This document shows, one piece after another, positions 26,056 through 33,587 of a DNA stretch of 64,000 nucleotides. The position numbers and the translations under genes are program-made. Source of the stretch: Streptomyces sp. TLI_146. GTDB taxonomy: Bacteria > Actinomycetota > Actinomycetes > Streptomycetales > Streptomycetaceae. The DNA is taken from contig NZ_PJMX01000001.1 of NCBI RefSeq assembly GCF_002846415.1, positions 5,952,001 to 6,016,000 on the forward strand. The letters run 5' to 3'. The notes under the pieces were generated by a model that did no database searches, was not told the DNA's origin, and worked only from the letters and a program-made list of their open reading frames with translations. Position 1 is the stretch's first letter. Each line of letters opens with the position of its first letter.

Positions 26056-27240
26056 ATGACGCACGGCGCGACCAGGACGCTGCGCGAGGTGCCGACGCGG
26101 GACGGCCTGCTCAGTCCCGGGCTCTCGCGGCTTCCCTCGCTGACCGGGCTGCGGTTCCCCGCCGCGCTCCTGGTCTTCTTCAGCCATGTAGGCCTGCCGG
26201 TCCCCCTGCTGCGCCTGCTCAAGGACGACCAGGCGACGAACGACCTCGCCAAGGCGACGGAGAACGCCGGCTCCCTGGGTGTCGCCTTCTTCTTCGTGCT
26301 CAGCGGCTTCGTGCTGACCTGGTCCGCCCGGGAGAAGGACACCGCCCGCGCCTTCTGGCGCCGCCGGTTCGCCAAGATCTACCCCAACTACGCCATCACC
26401 TGGGGTCTGGCGATGCTGGCGTTCGCCTCGTCGTTCACCCCGACGCGGGTGGCGCTGGCCAACCTGTTCATGGTCCAGGTCTGGGTGCCGGACTTCCAGT
26501 ACCTGTTCAGCGTGAACCCGCCGAGCTGGTCCCTGGGCTGCGAGTTCGTCTTCTACGCCTCCTTCCCGCTGCTGCACCGGCTGTTCCTGCGCATCCCGGC
26601 CGAGCGGCTGAAGTACTGGATCGGCGGCCTCGTCGCGGCGATCATCCTCACGCCGCTGTTCACCTACAACGTGCTGCCCGACGCGGGCGCGGTGTCGCTC
26701 ACCGGGGCCCCCGCGGACGCCTCGGTGAAGCAGTACTGGTTCTCCTACTTCCTGCCGCCGGTGCGGCTCCTCGACTTCGCGCTCGGCATGCTGGTCGCGC
26801 ACGCGGTGATGCGGGGGCGCTGGCGCAACATCGGCATCGTCTGGTCGAGCCTGCTGCTCGCGGGCGGCTACTGGCTCTCCTCGCAGGTGGACCTGCTCTA
26901 CTCGCAGCGCTCGACCACCATCATCCCGATCGTCCTGCTCATCGCGGCCGCCGCCACCTCGGACATCGAGGGCAGGTTCACGGTCTTCCGCAACCGTACG
27001 ATGGTGTGGCTCGGCGAGATCTCCTTCGCCTTCTACCTCCTGCACTTCATCGTGCTCGCCTACGGCCGCAAACTCCTCGGCCACGACCTCTACTCGACGC
27101 CCGCGGCCATCGGTCTCATCGCGGCGATGCTCGCCGTCAGCGTGCTCGCCTCCTGGGCGCTGTACGCACTCGTGGAGCGGCCGATCACGCGGCGCTGGTC
27201 CCGCTCCCGCAAGGCCCGGGCGGCCGCCGCCGCCACCTGA
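26056..27240 (+). CDS. Acyltransferase-3 family membrane protein (copy 2)
   Basis: 394 residues from ATG 26056 (MTHGATRTLREVPTRDG) after AGGAAGG. It has the same membrane pattern and motifs as copies 1 and 3: SLTGLRFPAALLVFFSHVGL with the candidate catalytic His, FFFVLSGFVLTW, FWRRRFAKIYPNY and RTMVWLGEISFAFYLLHFIV. It is the most diverged of the three, with YLFSVNPPSWS where the others have DVFSSVN. It is followed by a hairpin and then AhpD copy 2, repeating the acyltransferase-then-AhpD order. Confidence 0.85.
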   Translation: MTHGATRTLREVPTRDGLLSPGLSRLPSLTGLRFPAALLVFFSHVGLPVPLLRLLKDDQATNDLAKATENAGSLGVAFFFVLSGFVLTWSAREKDTARAFWRRRFAKIYPNYAITWGLAMLAFASSFTPTRVALANLFMVQVWVPDFQYLFSVNPPSWSLGCEFVFYASFPLLHRLFLRIPAERLKYWIGGLVAAIILTPLFTYNVLPDAGAVSLTGAPADASVKQYWFSYFLPPVRLLDFALGMLVAHAVMRGRWRNIGIVWSSLLLAGGYWLSSQVDLLYSQRSTTIIPIVLLIAAAATSDIEGRFTVFRNRTMVWLGEISFAFYLLHFIVLAYGRKLLGHDLYSTPAAIGLIAAMLAVSVLASWALYALVERPITRRWSRSRKARAAAAAT

Positions 27241-27294
27241 ACACAATCGTCCGATTTGTGGTTGCACAGACCACGCGAATCAGCCACCCCCCAA

Positions 27295-27325
27295 GGCCGG
27301 CACGCTCCCAACGGGCGTGCCGGCC
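27295..27325 (+). terminator. Terminator after acyltransferase copy 2
   Basis: GGCCGGCACGC (27295-27305) pairs perfectly with 27315-27325 across a nine-base loop, followed by a short GCTTGTGTT. It lies 55 bases after the stop, so AhpD copy 2 probably uses its own promoter within 27326-27444. Confidence 0.78.
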
Positions 27326-27444
27326 GCTTGTGTTGGGGCCTATGTGGCCGAAAAGCGAGCGCGACCCGAGTTGATCTCAAGGCCCCTGCTTCACAGTAGC
27401 TACCGAACCCCCCAACCCCCCGAACAGAACCTGAGGAGCCAGCC

Positions 27445-27912
27445 ATGCACGAGCCGCGTATGGACAACCCGGCCGCCTTCAACCCCGAGGCCGCCCGGCT
27501 GATCCAGGAGCTCTACTTCGCCTCCCGCAAGGGCGGCGTCCCCGAGCTCATCCTGGGCCTGGTGCACCTGCGGGCCAGCCAGATCAACGGCGACAGCTTC
27601 TGCGTCTCCGGGGACGCCCAGCGCGCCCGGGAGGCGGGCCAGAGCGACGAGAAGCTCTTCGCCGTGGCCGCCTGGCGCGACGCGCCGTTCTTCACCGAGG
27701 CCGAGCGCGCCGCGCTGGCGCTCGCCGAGGCGGCCACCCGTATGGCCGACAAGTCCGACCCGGTTCCGGACGAGGTGTGGAACGAGGCGACCAAGCACTT
27801 CAACGCCGAGCAGATCTCGTCCCTCGTCCTCACCATCGGTGTGACGAACCTGTTCAGCCGCCTCAACGTCACCACCAAGCAGCTGGCGGGCAGCCGGGAG
27901 TGGGACAGGTAG
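27445..27912 (+). CDS. AhpD-like protein (copy 2, one cysteine lost)
   Basis: 155 residues from ATG 27445 (MHEPRMDNPAAF). Collinear with copy 1, but the redox segment reads INGDSFCVSG: position 50 is Asp and only Cys53 remains. The rest of the fold is conserved (AWRDAPFFTEAERAALALAE, VWNEATKHFN). A single cysteine could not form the CxxC disulphide of AhpD, so a peroxidase mechanism is unlikely unless another thiol helps. A different catalytic or binding role is inferred. Confidence 0.82.
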   Translation: MHEPRMDNPAAFNPEAARLIQELYFASRKGGVPELILGLVHLRASQINGDSFCVSGDAQRAREAGQSDEKLFAVAAWRDAPFFTEAERAALALAEAATRMADKSDPVPDEVWNEATKHFNAEQISSLVLTIGVTNLFSRLNVTTKQLAGSREWDR

Positions 27913-27943
27913 GGCCGGACGGCCCCACGCACGCACGGGCGGG

Positions 27944-27985
27944 CGGACGGCCCGGTCACCCGGTACCCGGGGGCCGGGCCGTCCG
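27944..27985 (+). terminator. Terminator after AhpD copy 2
   Basis: CGGACGGCCCGG and its exact reverse complement (27974-27985) are separated by 18 bases that can themselves partly pair (ACCCGGT / ACCCGGG). It begins 31 bases after the stop. Confidence 0.65.
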
Positions 27986-27997
27986 CGGCAGCACAAC

Positions 27998-28027
27998 CCG
28001 GCCGGTCGGCGCGCGCCGACCGGCCGG
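27998..28027. repeat. 30-bp perfect palindrome without spacer
   Basis: The 15-base half CCGGCCGGTCGGCGC is followed directly by its exact reverse complement. It lies 12 bases after the preceding hairpin and 68 bases before acyltransferase copy 3. It could be a second terminator, a dimer-protein operator or a cruciform-forming site. Confidence 0.7.
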
Positions 28028-28095
28028 CCGGCAGACCGAACCGACAGTCCAGTTGACAGCTCAGAGACGACTCCCATGTCCCAGGAGGGTGTGCC

Positions 28096-29325
28096 ATGAC
28101 TCACGGCAACACGATCGGCGGCGGGCCGCCGGCCGCCGCCGCACGCGAAGTGCCGGTCCGCGACGGCCTGCTGCGCCCCGAGACCACGCGGCTGCCCTCG
28201 CTGACCGGGCTGCGGTTCCCCGCCGCGCTCCTGGTCTTCCTCAACCACACCGGGCTGCCGTTCCCGGGGCTGCGGCTGCTGAAGGACAACGGCACGACCA
28301 AGGACTGGTTCGAGCTCACCAAGAACGCGGGCTCCCTCGGCGTCACGTTCTTCTTCGTCCTCAGCGGGTTCGTGCTGACCTGGTCGGCGCGCGCGAGGGA
28401 CACCTCACCCGCGTTCTGGCGCCGCCGGTTCGTGAAGATCTACCCGAACTACGTGGTCACCTGGGTGCTGGCGATGGTGCTGTTCGCCTCCGCCTACACC
28501 CCGACCCGCACCGCCGTGGCCAACCTCTTCATGGTCCAGGTGTGGGTGCCGAAGTTCGACGTCTTCTCCAGCGTGAACACGCCGAGTTGGTCGCTCGGCT
28601 GCGAGTTGGTCTTCTACGCCTGCTTCCCCCTGCTGCACCACCTGTTCCAGCGCATCCCGGTCGAGCGGCTGAAGTACTGGATCGGCGGTCTGACCGCCCT
28701 GGTGATCGCCACCCCGGCCATCACCTACGCCGTCTTCCCCGACAAGCCGTACTTCCCCGGCGGAGAGCAGCTGGGCGCGCACGCCACCGTCACGCAGTAC
28801 TGGTTCGCCTACTTCCTGCCGCCGGTGCGCATGGTGGACTTCGCGCTCGGCATGCTGGTGGCGCTCGCGGTGATGAAGGGCCGCTGGTGGAACATCGGCA
28901 TGCTCTGGTCGACCGTGCTGCTCGTCGGCGGCTACGTCCTCGCCTCGCACGTGCCGTTCCTCTACTCGCAGCGCTCGACGACGATCATCCCGATCGTCTT
29001 CCTGATCGCGGCCGCCGCGACCGCGGACGTGAAGGGCTCCTTCAGCCTCTTCCGCAACCGCACGATGGTGTGGCTCGGCGAGATATCGTTCGCCTTCTAT
29101 CTGATCCACTTCATCGTGCTCACCTACGGCCGCAAGTGGCTCGGGCACGACTACTACTCGACCGCCCAGACGACCGGCCTGCTGGCCGCGATGTTCGCCA
29201 TCAGTGTGCTGGCGGCCTGGGCGCTGTACGCACTGGTCGAGCGGCCGATCACCCGCGGCTGGTCCAGGCCCAGGCGCACGAGGGCCTCGGCGGGCAGCGC
29301 GGGTCCGCTCGCCGGGGCCAAGTGA
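28096..29325 (+). CDS. Acyltransferase-3 family membrane protein (copy 3)
   Basis: 409 residues from ATG 28096 (MTHGNTIGGG) after AGGAGGG. It is the closest relative of copy 1: both share HTGLPFP, FDVFSSVN, the FPGG loop and ASHVPFLYSQRS. The leader before the start (GGGTGTGCC) is also shared with copy 1, so the duplication included the translation start region. About ten membrane segments are expected. It ends 12 bases before the stop of the small leftward gene at 29338. Confidence 0.85.
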   Translation: MTHGNTIGGGPPAAAAREVPVRDGLLRPETTRLPSLTGLRFPAALLVFLNHTGLPFPGLRLLKDNGTTKDWFELTKNAGSLGVTFFFVLSGFVLTWSARARDTSPAFWRRRFVKIYPNYVVTWVLAMVLFASAYTPTRTAVANLFMVQVWVPKFDVFSSVNTPSWSLGCELVFYACFPLLHHLFQRIPVERLKYWIGGLTALVIATPAITYAVFPDKPYFPGGEQLGAHATVTQYWFAYFLPPVRMVDFALGMLVALAVMKGRWWNIGMLWSTVLLVGGYVLASHVPFLYSQRSTTIIPIVFLIAAAATADVKGSFSLFRNRTMVWLGEISFAFYLIHFIVLTYGRKWLGHDYYSTAQTTGLLAAMFAISVLAAWALYALVERPITRGWSRPRRTRASAGSAGPLAGAK

Positions 29326-29337
29326 CCTGCGCCAGGT

Positions 29338-29472
29338 TCAGTCGATCCCCCGAATGATGTTCAGCTCGACGTCGTCCTCCTCCGCCCCGGCGAGCCGGAG
29401 CGGAGGAGCGACGGCGACGAGGTCACCCGGCCGAAGCTCGTGATCTTCCCGGTCTTCCCTGTTCTCGTACAT
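29338..29472 (-). CDS. Small acidic peptide gene downstream of SARP 1
   Basis: 44 residues if ATG 29472 is used (MYENREDREDHELRPGDLV..., ending ELNIIRGID); GGGGGAG lies three bases upstream, making this start better than the upstream in-frame one at 29535. The first third is highly charged, followed by a hydrophobic, Pro-containing segment VAVAPPLRLAG and an acidic tail. I do not recognise the family. It could be a leader-bearing precursor peptide or a small regulator. It lies 93 bases after SARP 1 in the same direction and is convergent with acyltransferase copy 3. Confidence 0.5.
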   Translation of the reverse strand: MYENREDREDHELRPGDLVAVAPPLRLAGAEEDDVELNIIRGID

Positions 29473-29565
29473 CTGCTCCCCCTTCGCATGGATACGAGCA
29501 CGGGCCGTTCGAGCATGGCCGTCCGGTGGCGGCACGGCGAGCCGCCGGGTTGCACACGGCTCGGA

Positions 29566-30387
29566 TCAGGCCGCGTACAGATCGAACGTGGAGGTGCGGC
29601 GCGGGCCCGCCACGACGTCGAGCTGGGGGTCGACGGCGAGGATCGCCTGGTGCAGCCGCTGGAGCTGCGGCGAGGGCTCCACACCGAGGTCCTCGATGAG
29701 CCGGCCGCGCAGCTTGCGGTACACATCGAGCGCGGTGGCCTGCCGTCCGGAGCGGTAGAGCGCCACCATGGCCTGCGAGTGCAGCCCCTCGTGCTGGGGG
29801 TGACGGGCGATCAGATCGGTGAGCTCGGCGGTCAGTTCGGCATGCCTGCCCAGGCGTAAGTCGGCGTCGATCCGGCGTTCCTTCACCACGAGACGGCTCT
29901 CCTCCAGGCGCATCACCTCGATGTCGAGGATCGGCCCGACCCGCACGTCCACGAGCGCGGGCCCCTCCCACAGGTCGAGCGCCCGCCGGAAGCAGTCCGC
30001 CGCCTGCTCGTTGTGGCCCTCGTCGAACGCCAACTGACCCTCCGCCGCCAGCTGTTCGTACGCGTGGACGTCGACCGCCTCGGACGGGATCTGGAGCAGA
30101 TAGCCGCCGTAGCGCGTGGCCAGAACATCCTTGGCCGAAAGTTGTGCGTCGGGACCCATGGCACCGGCGAGCCGGCGCCGCAGCTGGAGGATGTAGGTCT
30201 GGAGGGTGGTCAGCGCGCTCTGCGGCAGATCGGTGCCCCAGATCTCCTCCATCAGCGTCGGTACGGGGATGACGCGCCCCGGGTACAGGGCGAGCAGCGC
30301 GAGGATCTGACGGGGCTTGCCCGCCGTGGGGACGACGGAGACTCTGTTCACTTCGGCACTCAAAGGGCCCAGGACCTGAATTTTCAC
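29566..30387 (-). CDS. SARP family transcriptional activator (AfsR/DnrI-like), 1
   Basis: 273 residues from GTG 30387 with GAGAGGA upstream. Residues 1-95 are an OmpR-type winged helix (LGPLSAEVNRVSVVPTAGKP, LTTLQTYILQLRRRL) and about 100-250 the bacterial transcriptional activator domain (YEQLAAEGQLAFDEGHNEQA, EGLHSQAMVALYRSGRQATA). The layout is that of small pathway-specific SARPs without an ATPase. It follows SARP 2 by 91 bases in the same direction. Likely targets are cluster promoters with heptad repeats, for example 14370-14409. Confidence 0.88.
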   Translation of the reverse strand: MKIQVLGPLSAEVNRVSVVPTAGKPRQILALLALYPGRVIPVPTLMEEIWGTDLPQSALTTLQTYILQLRRRLAGAMGPDAQLSAKDVLATRYGGYLLQIPSEAVDVHAYEQLAAEGQLAFDEGHNEQAADCFRRALDLWEGPALVDVRVGPILDIEVMRLEESRLVVKERRIDADLRLGRHAELTAELTDLIARHPQHEGLHSQAMVALYRSGRQATALDVYRKLRGRLIEDLGVEPSPQLQRLHQAILAVDPQLDVVAGPRRTSTFDLYAA

Positions 30388-30478
30388 GGCTTCCTCTCGG
30401 ATAAAAGGCGGGGGTGCGCCGGGACATCGTTGTCTCCCCCCGGGGCCGGGCCGCCGGGGGAGCAGTCGTACGTACGGG

Positions 30479-31327
30479 TCAGCTCGCGCGGGCGACGAAC
30501 TGCTCGGTGACGGGGGCGCCGTCGGGCACCGGCGAGCCGGGCCGGGCCGCGAGGATGGCCATCTGGAGCCTGCCGAGCGCGGCCGAGGGCTCCAGACCGG
30601 CCTGGGCGACGAGGGTCGCGCGTAGCCGCTGGTAGGCGTCGAGCGCCTCGCTGCGCCGCCCGGAGCGGTGCAGCGCCAGCATGAACTGGCCGTGCAGCGC
30701 CTCGTGCATGGGGTGGCGGCTGACCAGCACGGTCAGCTCGGAGAGCAGCTCGCGGTGGCGGCCGAGGCGCAGATCGGCCTCGATGCGCCGGTCGAGCGCG
30801 GCGAGGCGGGCCTCCTCCAGCCGCTCGGCCTCGGTGCGCAGCCGGGTGCCCTGGTGGACGCCGGTGAGCGCGGACCCCGTCCACAGGGCGAGCGCCTCGC
30901 GCAGCAGCCGGGCGGCGCCGGTGTGGTCGCCGGCGTCCATGGCCCGGTGGCCGGCCGTGGCGAGCCGCTCGAACTCGCGGAAGTCCACGGTCCCTTCGGC
31001 GTCCTCGGTGCCGTCGCCGCCGGTCTCCAGGCGGTAGCCGCCGGGCAGCGTGACGAGGACGTCCTTGGCGGTGCGCCGCTCGCCGTCCCGGCGGGCCAGC
31101 GCCTCGCCGATGAGCTCGCGGAGCTGCATCACATACGTCTGCACGGTCGTACGGGCACTGCGCGGCGGGGCGTCGTCCCACAGCTCTTCTGCCAGTGTCG
31201 CGAGCGGCACCACCTGATCGGAGTGCAGCGCGAGGAGTGCCAGCACTTGCCGAGGCTTCGGGGCGGTCGGCGCGATCGATAACCCGTTCTTCCGCACCGA
31301 CAGTGCACCCAGCACTTCGATGTCCAT
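30479..31327 (-). CDS. SARP family transcriptional activator (AfsR/DnrI-like), 2
   Basis: 282 residues from ATG 31327 (MDIEVLGALSVRKNG) with GGGGAG upstream; the frame is open to 31411 but that part lacks a ribosome site. Winged helix: LALHSDQVVPLATLAEELW and ARTTVQTYVMQLREL; activator domain from about 105. It is a diverged paralogue of SARP 1 rather than a recent copy (different linker, shorter tail). A tandem SARP pair facing the third AhpD gene suggests a local regulatory hub. Confidence 0.88.
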   Translation of the reverse strand: MDIEVLGALSVRKNGLSIAPTAPKPRQVLALLALHSDQVVPLATLAEELWDDAPPRSARTTVQTYVMQLRELIGEALARRDGERRTAKDVLVTLPGGYRLETGGDGTEDAEGTVDFREFERLATAGHRAMDAGDHTGAARLLREALALWTGSALTGVHQGTRLRTEAERLEEARLAALDRRIEADLRLGRHRELLSELTVLVSRHPMHEALHGQFMLALHRSGRRSEALDAYQRLRATLVAQAGLEPSAALGRLQMAILAARPGSPVPDGAPVTEQFVARAS

Positions 31328-31467
31328 TTTTCTCCCCAGAGTCGGGAAATGAGGGGGGTAAGGGTATTCGGGTCGGAAGTGTCCGCTCGGCTGGCAGGCC
31401 CTCGGCGGCAACCCGCTTTGATCATGTGCCCGAACCCACCCGCTGCGGCAAGCCCGCCTGTGGCTGA

Positions 31468-31511
31468 TTTGACGTACCTGTCAAAGTCCTGACCGCGTTG
31501 TCAAAATCCTG
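31468..31511. promoter_or_regulatory. TGTCAAA repeat operator between SARP 2 and AhpD copy 3
   Basis: TGTCAAAGTCCTG (31479-31491) and TGTCAAAATCCTG (31499-31511) are direct repeats at 20-base spacing. TTTGAC at 31468 pairs with GTCAAA at 31480 as a perfect inverted repeat across six bases. The block is about 140 bases upstream of SARP 2 in the divergent gap 31328-31899, which otherwise holds one ECF-type promoter (31740) and no gene. Confidence 0.55.
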
Positions 31512-31739
31512 TAGCAGTCGCGAATTCTGCTCGGATTGAAGCCGCTCGACTCTGGGTAAAGAACGGCCGGATGTGGCGGATTTTCGCGGCCGTGCGCCCT
31601 GCCCCCGCCCGGATCCCGCTCCCACTTCGACCCCGCTCCCGTGGTGCTCCGGGATCCGGATCTTACGTGGTCCTTAGGTAAGCGCCCAGTGCACAGGCAC
31701 CCCACACCGCCCGATGTGGCGTGGGTCACACCTGACTCC

Positions 31740-31766
31740 CGTCACATTCGCGGGCCACGTTTCGTC
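31740..31766 (+). promoter_or_regulatory. Third ECF41-like promoter, upstream of AhpD copy 3
   Basis: CGTCACA (31740-31746), 16 bases, then CGTC (31763-31766). It shares GTCACATTCGC with the exporter site and CGTCATA with it downstream. It is about 133 bases before the AhpD copy 3 start. Confidence 0.65.
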
Positions 31767-31899
31767 ATAGCTGTGACGGAGGAAGCCGACCGGTGTGGAT
31801 GTTCTGGCAGGGCCGGTCGGCGTCCGCCGTCACAGTTCCCGCGTTTTTCTGTGTGAAGTGTTCGGCGTTTTACGTGAGATCTTTTGAGGAGAGCAAACC

Positions 31900-32361
31900 A
31901 TGACTGCTCGGGCGAAGCACCCTGCTTTTGTCGTTCCCGGTGCCATTGACGCTTTGGTGGCCCTCGGAAAGGCCAGCAAGGAGGTTCCCGGCGTCGATGT
32001 GAAGCTGCTGGAGCTGCTGCATCTGCGGGCGAGCCAGATCAACGGCGACGGTGCCAACGCGGACCGTCACCCGCGTCTGGCGAAGGCCGCGGGCGAGACC
32101 TCCGACGAGCGCCTGTTCGCCGTGGCCGCCTGGCGCAACACGCCGTACTTCACGGACGCCGAGCGTGCCGCCCTGGCGCTCGCCGAGGCCGTGACCCGTC
32201 TTTCGGACCGCGAGGACGCGGTCTCGGACGAGGTGTGGAACGAGGCGGCCAAGCACTTCAACGAGCAGCAGCTCGCGGCGATCGTCCTCTCGGTCGCCAC
32301 CGCGAACCTGTGGAACCGTCTGCACGTGGCCATCGGCCAGGTTGCCGACCCCAACAGCTGA
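31900..32361 (+). CDS. AhpD-like protein (copy 3, both cysteines lost)
   Basis: 153 residues from ATG 31900 with GAGGAG upstream. It is collinear with copies 1 and 2, but the redox segment reads INGDGANADRHP: position 50 is Asp and position 53 is Asn. The fold-defining parts remain (AWRNTPYFTDAERAALALAE, VWNEAAKHFNEQQLAAIVL). It cannot act as an AhpD-type thiol peroxidase. It is preceded by an ECF-type promoter and followed by a strong terminator, so it is monocistronic. A structural, ligand-binding or non-redox enzymatic role is inferred. Confidence 0.82.
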   Translation: MTARAKHPAFVVPGAIDALVALGKASKEVPGVDVKLLELLHLRASQINGDGANADRHPRLAKAAGETSDERLFAVAAWRNTPYFTDAERAALALAEAVTRLSDREDAVSDEVWNEAAKHFNEQQLAAIVLSVATANLWNRLHVAIGQVADPNS

Positions 32362-32436
32362 TCACCCCCGTACAGCTGCTGGTGCCGGCCGACACCCCCG
32401 ACGGCCGGCAAGGTCGGGCGGACGGCTCGACGGCGG

Positions 32437-32481
32437 GCGGCCCGGTCACCGCAAGGACGTTGCGGTGACCGGGCCGCTTTT
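32437..32481 (+). terminator. Strong terminator after AhpD copy 3
   Basis: An 18-bp perfect stem (32437-32454 with 32460-32477, beginning GCGGCCCGGTCACC) with loop GGACG, followed by TTTT at 32478-32481. It is one of the few hairpins here with a T run. Confidence 0.9.
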
Positions 32482-32508
32482 GTGTCGGACGGGTTCGTGC
32501 GGACGGGG

Positions 32509-32551
32509 AGGGGCTGGGGGCGGCTCCCTGCGGGAACCGCCCCCAGCCCCT
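32509..32551 (-). terminator. Terminator of the C26 hydrolase gene
   Basis: AGGGGCTGGGGGCGG (32509-32523) pairs perfectly with 32537-32551 across a 13-base loop. It sits directly after the leftward gene's stop at 32559 and can also act rightward. Confidence 0.75.
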
Positions 32552-32558
32552 CTTCGCG

Positions 32559-33254
32559 CTACTTCTTCCGCGCGGCCTCGATGAAGGCCTCGAACAAGGG
32601 GAGCGTGTCGCTGCCCAGCTCGCCGTGGGCCTGGAGTCCGGCGAGGAAGGGGGCCGAGGGGTCCTCGGCCTCGGCGCCCTCGATGACGCCGTCGTCCGAC
32701 CAGGCGGTGGCGACAAGCCCGGCGCCGAGCTTGTCGATGCCCTGGTGGTGGTGGCAGTAGACGGTGGCGGTCGGCCCGAGGGCGTTGCCGAGCAGCGAAT
32801 CCGGCTTCACCTGGATCTCGCGCGGCTCGTACTTCCCGGGGACGGCGGGGGAGTGCTCGGGAAGGTGCTGGTCGAGGGTGCCGCCGCGGATGATGGATAT
32901 CAGCTGGAGGCCGCGGCAGACGCCGAGCACCGGAATCCCGCGCCGCTCGGCGACCGCGAGGGCGGCGAGCTCGGCGGTGTCCCGGGCCTTGTGCGGGGGA
33001 AACGTGAACTTCTCCCGCTCGGCACCGTAAAGGGCGGGGTCGATATCGGCGCCGCCGCTCATCAGCAGTGCGTCGGCGCGCTCCATCACGGCGTCCACCG
33101 CTTCGGGAATCGGCGGTACGAGAATCGGCGCGCCACCCGCCTGGTGGACCTTCTCCATGTACTCCCAGGGGAGCAGGGCCACCGAAACGTCTCCCCAAAT
33201 GTTCCAGTTCACCGTACTCAGATCGGCGGTCACCGCCACGACGGGGCGAGTCAT
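32559..33254 (-). CDS. Class I glutamine-amidotransferase-like hydrolase (peptidase C26, PuuD-like)
   Basis: 231 residues from ATG 33254 with GGAAGGA upstream. The nucleophile Cys113 lies in LGVCRGLQL, and the C-terminal dyad His210/Glu212 lies in LQAHGEL, the place of the usual HPE. ADALLMSGGADIDPALYG is the family's substrate-loop signature. Enzymes of this family hydrolyse gamma-glutamyl amides (gamma-glutamyl-GABA or -polyamine). In clusters they can remove gamma-glutamyl protection from an amine intermediate. It is divergent from the hemerythrin gene across a 333-base gap. Confidence 0.85.
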   Translation of the reverse strand: MTRPVVAVTADLSTVNWNIWGDVSVALLPWEYMEKVHQAGGAPILVPPIPEAVDAVMERADALLMSGGADIDPALYGAEREKFTFPPHKARDTAELAALAVAERRGIPVLGVCRGLQLISIIRGGTLDQHLPEHSPAVPGKYEPREIQVKPDSLLGNALGPTATVYCHHHQGIDKLGAGLVATAWSDDGVIEGAEAEDPSAPFLAGLQAHGELGSDTLPLFEAFIEAARKK

Positions 33255-33292
33255 AGAATGTCGTCCTTCCCAATTCCAGCGAAATCGAGTTT

Positions 33293-33311
33293 CACTAGAG
33301 CGTTACTAGTG
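33293..33311. promoter_or_regulatory. Inverted repeat upstream of C26 hydrolase
   Basis: CACTAG, seven bases, then CTAGTG: a perfect 6-bp-armed dyad 39 bases upstream of the hydrolase start in an AT-rich stretch. Probable operator. Confidence 0.45.
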
Positions 33312-33538
33312 CGCTTCTCGGGTGCGCTCCACTTGTCCGCAGCGGGTACGGAGGCTTGGATCAAGAATTACATAGAGAACGCCTCTTTGGAAGAAATCCC
33401 AAAATAGGTATCGTGGAAACACCGCCGCTTTGTGGAGGAAAGCGGCCCGTCATCGCGCGCGTTCAACTGCGAGCTGATCGCAGTCGAACACCCCTATGGG
33501 GCGTGCGATGCCCTTGCGTACCCTCACGACAAGTGATC

Positions 33539-33570
33539 GGTCCATCGACCAATCGGTCCATCGGTCAAAT
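33539..33570. repeat. Four 8-bp repeats upstream of hemerythrin gene
   Basis: Four consecutive octamers read GGTCCATC, GACCAATC, GGTCCATC and GGTCAAAT. The GGTC/GACC tetrads recur every eight bases, giving both direct and inverted half-sites. The array ends just before the ribosome site (GGGGGAG), where a repressor would block transcription or early elongation. Confidence 0.55.
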
Positions 33571-33587
33571 AAATGGGGGAGACAACC

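Noticed and set aside
27944..28027. CRISPR array or insertion-sequence ends
   Set aside because: The hairpins are two different palindromes without regular spacers, no transposase is near, and no target duplication is visible.
29338..29472. Lasso-peptide precursor interpretation of the small acidic ORF
   Set aside because: The usual leader pattern and penultimate Thr are not convincing, and no lasso cyclase or protease gene is nearby.
31726..31746. A fourth ECF-type site starting at GGGTCACACC
   Set aside because: No CGTC follows at 16 bases; the true match starts 15 bases downstream at 31740.
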